64,000 nucleotides of DNA, taken from positions 357,007 to 421,006 of the forward strand of contig VWZP01005252.1 in NCBI GenBank assembly GCA_013396995.1, written 5' to 3'. This DNA is from Dicaeum eximium (lineage: Eukaryota; Chordata; Aves; Passeriformes; Dicaeidae). The notes beneath the pieces were generated by a model, which saw nothing but the letters and a program-made list of their open reading frames with translations, did no database searches and was not told the origin of the DNA. The translations under genes and the position numbers were made by a program. Positions 52,918 to 64,000 of the stretch are shown piece after piece (the first letter of the stretch is position 1; each line of letters opens with the position of its first letter).

Positions 52918-55900
52918 GGGTGGTGACTCAGGAGCAGCAGAGCCTCAGGACTCTCCTGCACACCCCGGCTGTGCCCACGGGCTCTACCAGCCCCTCTCTG
53001 CCCTCGAAGCACCCAGAAGCACAGGCGGTGACCTCCCTGCAGGAATGGAATTGTCCCCCAAGGCCCTGCTCCTCCAGAGCCATGCACACCAATTTTGGGA
53101 CGTGTCTGAGCCCTCCTGCTCCCACCCCATGGCTCCTCAGCCCCCCTCCAGCTCTACAGAGTGGCAGTGACAGGGGCACAGGGTGGCTGACCCAGGCAGT
53201 GCCCTGACCTAGGCAGGGCCACTTTCTCTCCTGGAAACCAGCAGCCAGGACAGAGGCTTCCGACAGCCAGGACACCCAAATGACATTGTTTGTGCTGCCA
53301 GGATACCACAGGTTATTCAGGGTTTTATCCCACAGCACTTGGGCTATCCCTGGCTCTGAGGATGTGTGGTTTTAAGTTCTTTTACCTAATTGTAATGAAC
53401 CTTTTGGGTTCTTTCTTCCTCCTCTTAGAACTGTTGCTGGGCAGTTTGTCCTGAAAACGCAAGTTATGGTATTGTGTTTTGTTTTTTTATTTTCCTCCTC
53501 TTATCAAAGCAGGATGTCAAGAGACAAATTTATTGTCCTGTGTAACATCCTCTTTCATATCCTCCCTTGCACACTCCAGGAAAAGCAAAGTGCCTGCACA
53601 CCAGGCCCCTGACAGGTCAGATCAGGGAGCAGGCAGGATCACGCCCCAGTCTGTGCTCACAGAGGGAGCTTTTACAAACCCCATTGGTGAGATGGAATGA
53701 GATTTCCCTCACTTCATCCAGCTTGGGAGAGGGGTCAACATCCTTCTTGATCCCTCTGTCCCTACAAAAACTGTATGCCATAAACTGTATACCTGGTGAT
53801 GTGGGGAGTCTGGGAGACTCTGAGCAGCATGTCTGAGATTTAATAGGGAGGCCTACCACTTGTAGGGAGATTGGGGAGGCTGCAGGGAAGAGGAGAAACA
53901 GCACAATCCAGCCAGGTCCTGCTGCTGGGAGAGGGGCAGAAAATCCTGTTCATGTTACTGGAGTTCTGTTGTCCCTGAATCATAATCCATTTTAATTCAG
54001 GTCATAATAAAGTGACATGTAAATACTCATCAGTGAGTGAAGACACACCATGTGTGTTCTCTTGTGTCTTCTCACAGGCCAAGCAAGCTGTGTTGGGCCC
54101 ACAGGTGCAGGTACTGACCAAGAAGCTACAGAACCCATTGTTTTCTGGTTTGTATTTACCACATCCTTGGTCTCAAGGGGCTTTATTAAGCCTGATCAGA
54201 AATGCACACTTTTGAGGAAAAATGAAGTACATTCACATCTACTGAAACTTTTTTAAAAAGTCCGTTTCCTGCTTTTTTCCCTTGTGGTTATTTTGCTCTG
54301 GATGCACCCTCAGGCCTTGAGCTCGTAGGACAAAAAACAGCTCCCAGTAACTGGAGGGATGAACCTCCCTTCCCTCAAATACTTCCCTCAAATGCCATGA
54401 ACATTTCCAACAGTTTAACAGAGCAAGGAGGCCCCTGCATTTCTAGAGTCCAGCATTGCAGAGAAATATCACCTCTGCCCTGCAATCTTGCTCTTGAAGT
54501 GACCTGGCTGTGGGTATGATAATGGGTGAGCTGCCCCAGCCTCATTAAAGCCAGTGGAGCACCTCCCATGGCTTTTGGGGCCACAGGCTTGGGGCTGCCT
54601 GTGTGTTCAGGCTGGAGCAGCCCACATGGAAATGTCTAAACAAAAGGGAAGAAATGAAAACCAAATACACTTGCTAAAAAATGGGGGGTGGCATCTCTGT
54701 GGGCAGAGAAGGCTGCAGGCCATGGGTGCTCACACACATGGGGATGTGCCCCATGCAGCTGCCCCAGGGTGTTCCCATGCTGCCACTGTTTTAGGGGACT
54801 GTCCTGGCTTTTTCTCAGCTGTCTCAGCAGGTGCCCTGTGTGGCATTGCTCCCACAATCATTATGTCATCACATGGATTGCCTTTGGAATTAAAAATAGC
54901 TTCAAACTGGAGTGGTTGGGCCATGATGGGTCAGCTGGTGGGAAAGGAAAAGCCCCCATTCTCCACCCACTGGATATTTTGGAGACCTTATGCAGGCAAA
55001 CAGCCAAGGTGTGTGAGTGAGGAGCTTTATCTTGGCAGCACTTGGGTGAAGCCAGCTGGGAAAAACAACTCCTTTTTCATAAAACTTTCTTCTATCCCAG
55101 TACCAACATGTTTCAACACTGTGGGGAACTCACTGCAATGAGTGACGTAGATGCTGCTGAGACCTCCTAATAAATAAACTGTATTTTCCATATTTACCCC
55201 AATTAAGAGAACAGGAGTCAAAGTAGGTTGAAGATTTCAGTTCAGTGAGGTGTTTTGGGGTGGGGGCAAAGGAGGGTTTGAGAGAAATCTGTCTTTTCTG
55301 TGAAATAAAGTGGATGTGAGATGAATGAGATGAATATCCACACATTTTTTGTTGTTATTGACTTATGCAGATGTTGAAGGTTTTGATTTCAAATGAAACT
55401 TTTCTTTTTATCATTTGTATTCTTCTAGCACTGTTCAGCCACAATTCCAGCCCATGCCAGCAGCAGTGGTGGGGGTGACAGGTCAGGTGTCATATCTCAC
55501 TGAAGATTTTACCCTCCTTTCTAGTTAATCCCTTCACTTTTGCTCTGCTGGGGAGGGGCAGGACATGACCTGCTAAAGCCACCCTGAAGTGAAAAATTAC
55601 TCTAATTCCTACACGAGCAAAAGACTGGATATTCACACAATTGCAACATCAGGAGGCCCGGAAAGCCTCAGGGAAAGGGGAATGGAGGAGTGCAGAGCTG
55701 TGTGTGCCCCAGGCAGGGTGCCAGCCCCACAGAGATGCTGCTTCCCTCTGAAAGCCCCCCGGGCTCTAAGGGTGCCTCCCCTGTGCTGAAAGGTCAGTGC
55801 TGCCTTTCCCCTGTGCAAGCAGCTTCTCCTGAAAGCACCATCGTGCTGCCAGCTCAGGTTTTGTGGCTGGTCCTTCCAGCTCTTCCCCCCACATTCAGAA

Positions 55901-57058
55901 AAGAGGAGCTAAAGGAAACACCTTTGGCTGCAGTGAATAGGTAGTGGCTTTTGTGCTTCCCTCTGCTGCCCTTCCCAGCCTGGTGACGTGGGGATTGCTG
56001 ATATTTCCTGAGCAGCTGCTGGATGCTACACCTTTAGGAGCTCCAGCTCTGAAACCTCCACACCCTTTCCCCTTCAGCAGAATTCACACAAAAGCAGGGG
56101 ATAAAAAATAAAAAAAAGCCAGCTATAGAAGCCAGCCTGGTGCTCACTCAGATGGAGTGGCTCTGCTCTCTGTCGCCTTTGGAAAACTGGTGCAACCCCA
56201 GTGTCCTGGAGGCACTTTTGGGGTGAGATGGGCAATTGGAGTATTCAGACAATATATCCCAGTCCCTCCTGAGTTTACTGGAATGCTTTCTTAAATGCAG
56301 TGTGGATGATTTTACTAATTTGGGGCCTCTTCTAAAAATAACTTTTTTTTTCTTTTAAGGATCTCTGTGCTGTACTCTTCTTTTTTTTTTTTTTTATATA
56401 GCTTTTTTCTAAATGAATGTTAGGATCCAGGTGCTTTCTGCCATCTGCATATGGTGCCAGGTTGAATCAGCCCTGGCTTGTTCTGTTCTTGGTAGCTGCT
56501 GCTCCTCTGACACCTCTCAGATCGCACTGACAAGGAAAACTTTTATTCCTCAGCCTGTAATTCCTGTCTCTGTGTGTGGGACAAGCTCACACACCTTGTA
56601 ACTATTTCACTTCAGCTCAGAACTCATCTCCTCATTACCCAGATATAATTACATCTGACAAAAGTATTGAATGCACCAAAGCACAAAAGAAAAAAGACAG
56701 AGGGATTAAACTGATTCAGGTCTCTCAGCCCTGAATATTAAGCCCCTAAAAGAGCTCAAGGAGGAAGAAGATGAATGATTGTTGAAGGTTGAGTGCCATG
56801 ATTACAGGGCATGGTCTCTCATATGGCACCTGAAGACTCAGATAATTATGGCAACTATAAGGAAAAATCAATCTCATTTCTAAGATGGGAGCACAGGGAT
56901 ATTTGTTTGTTTGTTTTTCTAACAGGAAAGCAGAGAGATATGTGATACATGACTTAACATTAAACTTTGCATTACAGGTGGGGTTTCACAGGCACTTAGG
57001 GACAGCCTGGCAGCTGCCATGGAGCCTATTTTTTATTGCTAAAGAAAATAAATAAGCA
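52918..57058. other. Unique non-coding DNA
   Basis: No gene recognised. A 195-residue plus frame at 54554-55141 has overlapping frames on both strands and no domain. A 15-T run lies at 56381-56395. Confidence 0.55.
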
Positions 57059-57064
57059 GGAAAT
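57059..57064. repeat. Target-site duplication, left (GGAAAT)
   Basis: GGAAAT here and at 57445-57450 directly flank the LTR. The shared word is CAGGAAAT if the terminal CA is counted. Confidence 0.85.
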
Positions 57065-57444
57065 TGTCACTGGACATTTTATAAGTTTCTTGGATGCAAA
57101 CTTGCCGAGTTTTTTCTTCCATGAGAAAGCTCTTTTTTCTCTGCAGATTTCAAATCTTTGTGTGTTTCAAGGACAAAATGCATTTCTTTGCTTGTCTCCC
57201 AGTATAGGACATGTAGTTTTTTTTTCTCAACCTATGATATAAAGATTTGCTGTCTCTCTGACTTTGTAAACATTTTCTGGCATTCTTGCACTTTCTGTAT
57301 GGAGCTGGAAGAAGCAAGATGTAGCTCTGTACTGGGCAGAAATAGCCCAAATCCTTCTGAACAATGGAGTCATCTTAATAAATAATATAAGCCTTCTAAT
57401 ATTGGAGTCAAGAGTACTGATTCACCCCCATCAGGACTCCAACA
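57065..57444 (+). mobile_element. Solo LTR of an endogenous retrovirus, copy 2
   Basis: Begins TGTCACTGG and ends ACTCCAACA, with perfect 6-bp flanking duplications. It contains the same TATA-like ATGATATAAAG (about 57234-57244) and AATAAA (about 57378-57383) as copy 1, and aligns with it along nearly its whole length in the opposite orientation. No primer-binding site follows, so it is a solo LTR. A frame inside it resembles one inside copy 1 only because the DNA is homologous; it is not a gene. The 3' terminus lacks the final 35 bp present in copy 1. Confidence 0.9.
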
Positions 57445-57450
57445 GGAAAT
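57445..57450. repeat. Target-site duplication, right (GGAAAT)
   Basis: Matches the left GGAAAT at 57059-57064. Confidence 0.85.
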
Positions 57451-57540
57451 CATTTGAGAAGCATTGATAACAATAACAGCAGCACTTCTGGAAGCAGGGT
57501 CAGGTGAGGGCTGATGCCCTTGCTGGGGAGTGATGAGCTG
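57451..57540. other. Short unique spacer
   Basis: Mixed-composition sequence between the LTR and the CpG-rich cluster. Nothing recognised. Confidence 0.5.
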
Positions 57541-57830
57541 CTGTGGTCAGGGCTGCTGGTGGGGCTGGGGACGGGCACCCAGAGCGCCTGTGGGGTCACA
57601 CAGCTGCTGCTGGTCACTGGGGACGCCTCTTGTCCCCCTCTGGACCCGCTGTGTGCCCTGCCTGTCCCCGCTCCTGGGCAGCAGCCTGCCTGCAGCAGAC
57701 CTTCCATAAACTTCACAGCAGGTTTATGCGCTGCTGAAAACTCGCGAAAAGGTCGTGGCGAGAGGACGGCGCAATTTTCTCGTAAAAGCTTCGCTGACGC
57801 ATGCCAGGGAAAACGTCAGGAGTGGAGGAG
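57541..57830. promoter_or_regulatory. Small CpG-rich cluster with G-rich run
   Basis: About 16 CpGs lie in 270 bp, ten of them between 57725 and 57815, in otherwise CpG-poor DNA. A G-rich run at 57550-57575 has four tracts of three or four G with loops of 8, 2 and 2. TGACGCA near 57794 resembles an ATF/CRE-type site. It could be an orphan CpG island, a distal promoter or a GC-rich insertion. No exon is visible beside it. Confidence 0.4.
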
Positions 57831-60800
57831 AAGCTGTGGATCACTGGCTGAAAGTTGCTTTCCTTGTTGCCTCTCCTGTTTTCTTTTAATTTCGAAAAGG
57901 GGAGGAAAAAGCAACTGAGGCATCTTCTTGTAACAAACTGAGGAAAAGAGAAAGTAAACACATAGAGGAGTGCCAAAAAAATTACCTGGGAAATTCCAAA
58001 ATGAAAATGTTTTGTTTAAAAATTTCAATTAAGGTTGCTAAGTAACAACAGTGTATCTACTTATCAGCTCATTTACAAAATCCAAGCACTGAAAAGCCAA
58101 GACATTAATAGTGGTGGAGATCATAAATCTTATGCTGCCGACATAATAAGCGTACATGCATTATTCTTATCAAGTACAAAGAAAGTAAATACATATTTCA
58201 TCACAACAAGCTTAATGCTGACCTCTAAATAAATAGCTGTCTTTCATTAGCAATCTCAAAATAAAACATAAAGCAAACCCTATTAAAAAGAGCCATAAAA
58301 ATTATGTATGTAGACACTAATGACACATATTGATCAGCTTCACGTGCAAAGCCATAGGCATGCATAATTCTGCCACAAATCAACGTGGTTATGTGGGTTT
58401 TTTTCCCTCAAACCAGACATTCCATAATATTCTCAAGGAAACATAATTATCAAGGATTAACTAAAAGTCAGCTGTCACTTTGATAGATAGATATGTTTTA
58501 TATAAATGCTCTTGTAAGCCTCAGTACTCACTGTATCCCTTTAAGAGCACTTTACCATTGTAACTAAGCAAATGAGTATGATTTTAAAGGTCAGAGTTAG
58601 GGCTGCTGAGTTCTGCTGGGATGTTCTGCTGCACTGTGTTTTGTGCTTCAGAAAGTTCCGTCTCTCTGCCTGCCGCTAATTAGGAGATTCCCTCGTAATC
58701 AGTGGCGCCACTCCAATTTCCATTAGCTGAGTTTTGGACTCCAAGGGCTGTTCCTTCCATGGTTGCCCCATTTCAGTCCAGAGCTTTGCCATATGCCAGC
58801 CCTTCTGCAGGTGCTTCAGCTGGGGGAAGTGCTTCTGCTTGAGTGTTGGGATGGATCTCACGGGCGGTGCGGGAGCACGCAGGAATGCGCTCGCCATACC
58901 TCAAAAACCCAACTCTGAGGTGCTTTGTCAAGCACTGCTTGTATTTTTCAGGAATTCTGGCTGTTTCCAGGGGACAGACACTGAACCTCCAGCCAGGCCC
59001 ATGTCAGTGGGTGTTGCACCCTCTGGAGCTGTGGCAAAACCGAGCTGGAGCAGCACGGATGGAATGGTGAGGGCAAGGGTTGAAGGGGCACAGCACGGCA
59101 GCCTTGATGGACCAGGGTGGTCCCAAGGGCAATCTGTGGTTTGAGCAGATGACATAAATTTGTCACAGGTTTTAATCAGCATTGTCAGGGCTCCAGGTCC
59201 CATTCTGCCACCAGCCAACACTCATGGGTGTGCTGAGGTCTCCCAGCCGAGCCTTCCCACACCACATCCATGGACTGAGACTTTCTGCTGTAGGAAAAAC
59301 TGGTTTTGACTCCTTGTAGGTAGCATTTGCTCTGCAGTTATTGCCACAATATATCAAATCCTTTTTTTAAAAAAATCACACTAAGTGCACCGAGGATCAT
59401 ATTGTCACTGAAAGAAACTTCTGAAAACTCATGGATAATAGTTAAATCCATTCAGCTTTGAACACTTTAAAAACTGATCAGACCTCTTTCTTAAAGCCCT
59501 GAAGTGCTTTTAACTCCCACTGAAGCCAATCAGGGCTCTTTGAAAGCAGTGAATGGCAGAACTAGCCCCTGAAACATGTGAGCCCAGCTACTGAGAGTGG
59601 AAGCAGAAAATAGGTTACCCCTCCCAGCACAAAAATGCAGATGTGAATTAACGCCACATATGTAATGGCATTTAAAAGCTACGTTCAGTAAATCTTATTC
59701 AGAGTGAGGAAGAAATATGAAAGAAATCCATCAACATTAATTTAACTCAGACAAATAACTATTACTCAATGTAAGCCAAATTGCAAACTACAAGGACTCA
59801 TGTATCAGTATATTTTAATGATCACTCCACCCCCAAAAATGTTTAGACAAAAAATTGATAAAGTAGTCCTTTCGTTCAATAGCTTATTTACAAAAAGAAA
59901 AAAAAAAAAGAAAGAGAGCAAAACTGTGCTGAAATTTGAATTAAAGTGTTCATTTTGAAGTAATAAAGAACTATAAAAAAAATCTCTCAGGTTCTTAACT
60001 CCCCTCCTCCTGGGAGAAAGAGAAGGGAAGAGAAAGAAGTTTGTGTAGCTGTTTGTGGTGTGCAGAAAGCAAGGCTTTTTCAAAGCCTTTCAGCTCTGCT
60101 GATGAGGAAAAAAAGTTTTTCTTTGAAACTAGTTAGATTGCTCCCCTTCCCTGTTTTCCCCTCCTGTATTTCTTGGATGGAGCACCGTGGAGCAGGGGGT
60201 GGTGAGAGGAAGAATATGTCTGTGTGGGCAGAGAACCACCAGGAAGGGACTTCCCTTTAAAATTCCTCTTCTTGTACCTTATGAGTGAGCTCAGAAGGGA
60301 TAGAAAATTGTGAGGAAGTGGGGAAACCCCCCAGGCTTCTTGCCCAGTAGCACTAATTCACATTTTGGCTGCCTCCTCTTCCCAATAATCCACTTCATTT
60401 TCCCCAGTGCAGAAAAGGAAAGCCTGGGCTCAGACCTGGAACAATGATGATGATGATGAGAGCAACATTGGTTTCAGATTAATGTTGAGGAAAGAATTAA
60501 CAATTAAAATGCTCATTACGACCATGGCTAGTCCTTTTCCTTCACCAGCACTGAGAGGACATGGCTGTTGGACAGTGATATGCAGTGATGGGAGAAAACC
60601 TATTTTAAGGCAGAGGTAGGGGGAAAAGTGTGTGTTTAAGATTTCTGTATTAAAAGCAGAGGGAATACCCTGTGTAGGCAAAGGATAACATACACCAGGT
60701 GCTATGCATATTTCAAAGATATTTTTTAATTAAAAAAATAAGCAAAATAAAGGTACTTCAAACTTAATCATTTTATAGACTATAATCAGTTTGTGTTAAT

Positions 60801-63800
60801 CTGTCTAAACATGTCAGTGATGACAGCACTTCCCTGTAGCCAGACAATAAATCAAGGTCTAAGAAGCAAAGAAATTCAGAGGCTTTGTATGCTGGAAGAA
60901 GTAATTTATATCCATTTAGATTCACTTGGATATATTTAGTCATGGGTCTGAATTTATCTTTAAAATCTATATGTATGGGATACTGAGAAAGAAAATGCTT
61001 TACACCTGCTGATACCTGCCTGCGTGTCTGTGCCACTTGCACTGTTTATTTTAGGAAAACAAGTGGGGGTTTTTTGGTTGGGTGTTTTTTTTTTCTTTTT
61101 TGATCCCTTCAAGAGGGTGCAGAACTAATTTTTAGCTCATTATGGAGGTAATCTTGCCTTGCTTATTTGACTTGGGCTGTTTCCATCACATCTGCTTTCG
61201 TGCAGAGGCGCTGGGTGCTCCGTGGATGGAAGCAGCTCCGTATGTGGTTACATTCACATGTTGTTCACTTCATGAAACCCTGGCAATTGGCCCATGTTTG
61301 AAACTCATCTGAGCCACAGAGAGCTGCTCCACGCTACTGCTCTCCAGAAACCTCGAGAGGAGGGACATGGCATTGTCCGTGATTCCTTGAGGGAGCTCAG
61401 CTAAAAATATTAGGGGAAAAAGAGCACTCGTGCTTTCCTAAAACAACCAGGAATGCACAAGGATATTCTGGATCAGGTGCTAAGGGGTGTTCTTAAATAG
61501 AGATGGAGGAAATGTTCTTGCCAATGCTTTTAAATTGCTTTATACTGAGTGTTCTCATCTGTTGGCCCTCGGTGCTCTGCACAGAAACCCAGCTTTTGCC
61601 AGGCTCATGGGCAGAAGTGGATGGACTTGTTTCCAGTCCTTTGAGTCTAAACCTGAATTCCCCAACTCACCTGTGTGGTTCCCTCTTTCCCTCAGTAACC
61701 AGCACTGGCACCTGCTGGGCAGCACTGGAGCTTCCCCTTCCACAGAACAGGTCACCTGGAAATGCTCTGGTGTTTTTCTCTCTCTCTATATATACATCTT
61801 CAAATGTATGTGATTTCAGCTGGCAGACTAAAAAAAAAAACAAACTTGCAAACAGAATCTTTTTTTCATGTGAAAACCACAGAAAAATTCAAATTTTAAA
61901 TATTGTCACCCAAAAGCAAAGATGTCATTTTGTTCACTGTATTTTTCAAAATTATTTCCATAATTTCAATTAATGCATTTAGTCAGTGAAGTGGGGAAGG
62001 AGGCAAAAAGGTTCTGATGTGGAACACGAGCTATCAAAGGTGAAGTTAACTATTAAATTCTTATAATAATTTTCTGGTGAGTGTGACCGTACAGGACTGT
62101 TCTTCCCACTATGGGGAGTGCCAAGGTAGGAGCTGGCCTTTCCCAAATCCACACACATTCCTTGCTGGGATACAAACCCTGTCGTGTGCTGTTTGCTAAT
62201 GTAAAGATATTTGTACTCTCCAAATCACAGCAGAAATAAACTGATCTATTCTGAAGCCAACCCAGACCCAAAGGCTTCTTTATGTATTTATTCAGAAGCT
62301 GCTGTTTTATCGCAGGGCATGTGTCAGCCAGCAATTCATTCCTTTCTGTTCCAGGGATTTCATGCTATGGGAAGTGATGGGGATTTTTGAATAAGGCAGC
62401 GGAGAAAGCCAAATGCTTGGGGCTCTCAGGAGAGGCAGAGGGACATGGCAGGGAGAGGAGCATGCCAAGGGGGATGGAGAGGCAGAAAGTGTCTCAGGGC
62501 TCACTCAGGGCTGTTTGCATCACTGCTTGGGGTGCCACCTCATCAGCAGGTAATGCAATCCACTGGGGATTGCTTCACGGAGCTGCATCACCACCAGGAA
62601 CTGCTGAGGTCAGTGGGTGTTCAGGTGGAGATGCCCTGAGTCAGAGAAGACATCAGCGGATGGAGCAGATCAAGGGGCTAGTTGTGATTTTGTTTCTTTT
62701 TTTCCCAAGATAATAGATGTTAATCTCCTGAACTCCAGCTTGGAGAGATGAAACTGCTCTTGTACCACACTGCTGCCAGCCTGTGAATCAAAACCAGACA
62801 CAAACACACACAAAGCTCTGTCACTTTGTGTTCATCTAAGACAACAGAATATTTTTCTTTTTGTCACTTTGATCCCAGCTCTGCTGGCAGCTACATATTT
62901 CCAGAAGGATTAGAATACACAGAGGTGCAAGAGCAGGTTTTGGTCTTCAGCAGGGTGCAGGTTGTGGCAGCTGGAGCTGCTCTCCTTGGGAACCCCCATT
63001 GAGGGCTCTGGCCATTGGTGTCAGCACTCACACAACTGACCTTGAGATCTTCCAACATCTAAACCAGGAGAGACTGTGGCTGCACAAGACTGTGTGTGGG
63101 TAGGTGTGTTTGAGAGAGATAATTATTGAACTAGGCAAGAAAACATTTACCTACTTCTGTAAAGTGTTCTCTGAAGACAAGAAGAATCCCTATCCTTTAG
63201 CCTTTTAATTGATTTTAATTATTCAAAGCTCTTTCTCTCCTTGCTCAAATAGCAGTGTGATACAATATTGTTGCAAGTGTCTTGGTGCCTTTTGAGATAC
63301 TTAAATATGAATAGCTGGGAAGCTGGTGCCTGCTCTCCCTCTCAAGCACACAGCCAAATCTTGCTGTGCAAGGCAGAGCCCACCACACAAGAGCCAGATT
63401 ATTCTAACAGCACTCTTCATTTCATGGGGATTCGTTTAAGTGGATTCCACACAATACTCTAAAAATGTTATGAGAGATGATTCTAATAAGGCAGAAGCCA
63501 CTACGGCATTTAAGGGGAATTTAATCTTATTCTCCTACCACATAAAAAAGACAGAAGTGCTGACATTTCAGCCCACTACTGACCTGCTTCACAAACATTT
63601 CAAACTGTGCTTTTCCATTTTACAGCTGTGTATTCCACTTATACACACATGTAGTTTGCATCAAACCCCTTTTTCTCCCCCGTGATCCCCAGTTCACCTT
63701 CCTGCTCTTTGGAAAAGACAGAGAACGGTCTGGTTACAGTCTTCAGAAGCTGAAATGACTCTGGTTTGAGGAGCTGGGCTGTGCTGAGGCCTGGCAGTGG

Positions 63801-64000
63801 TGTCACAGCATGGAGGGGCAGCACACTGCATTGCTCTCATGCAATGCCAACAGTCAGGAATGTTTAAAGTGTGTGCTGGCACATGGGGATCAATGCTCCA
63901 GCATGCAGTGGGTTATTGCTGTGATTCACTGCTGGGCAGGCATGGCAGTCCAGTCCACCTGAGTGGGAGAAACACACTGAATCTGTGCTGTTGCTCCTCT
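57831..64000. other. Unique non-coding DNA, AT-rich in part
   Basis: 58030-58450 is AT-rich with words such as GCCATAAAAATTATG (CDX/posterior-HOX-like) and GCATGCATAATTC (octamer-like), a possible conserved non-coding element. A CpG-dense patch lies at about 58858-58895. Short simple repeats include (GAT)n near 60443-60458 and TC/TA runs near 61777-61795. No gene recognised to the right edge. Confidence 0.5.

Noticed and set aside
54554..55141. 195-residue plus frame
   Set aside because: Overlapping frames on both strands, no domain, and an ordinary intergenic codon pattern.

Overview
The window looks like vertebrate nuclear DNA, most likely from a bird and possibly a songbird. It contains one clear CR1 LINE 3' end, with the tail that CR1 elements carry in birds and other sauropsids (31000-31124). 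Recognisable interspersed repeats are sparse, short microsatellites and A/T homopolymers are scattered throughout, and two copies of a short retroviral LTR are present. CR1 also occurs in crocodilians and turtles, so the assignment to birds is an inference.

I found no protein-coding exon, rRNA, intact tRNA or CRISPR array that I can support. Open frames are short, many overlap on both strands, and they concentrate in GC-rich, stop-poor stretches. Several run through microsatellites or LTRs. The window is best read as a gene desert or a very large intron.

Layout: 1-124 is a 21-bp minisatellite cut by the window edge. 125-13200 is unique DNA with a degenerate tRNA-like patch (about 2815-2885), a 49-bp tandem duplication (3293-3390) and small microsatellites. 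A perfect 20-bp palindrome that is also a four-unit heat-shock element lies at 13224-13243. 13250-27800 is plain unique DNA with an assembly gap (single N at 24921) flanked by identical 61-bp sequences. A (CATC)n array is at 27821-27906 and the CR1 fragment at 31000-31124. 34104-37449 holds two diverged copies of an approximately 80-bp element, and between them a CpG-retaining block with a long hairpin. 44144-44563 (minus) and 57065-57444 (plus) are two members of one LTR family, each with a perfect 6-bp target-site duplication. A TAATTA cluster sits at 50360-50501 and a small CpG/G-rich cluster at 57541-57830, just past the second LTR.

No genes can be seen working together. Any function here would be regulatory (candidate enhancer-like patches) or due to transposable elements. 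I did not find a convincing new biological system. The most unusual points are the different 3' ends of the two LTR copies, the duplicated element at 34/37 kb, the heat-shock palindrome and the CpG cluster.
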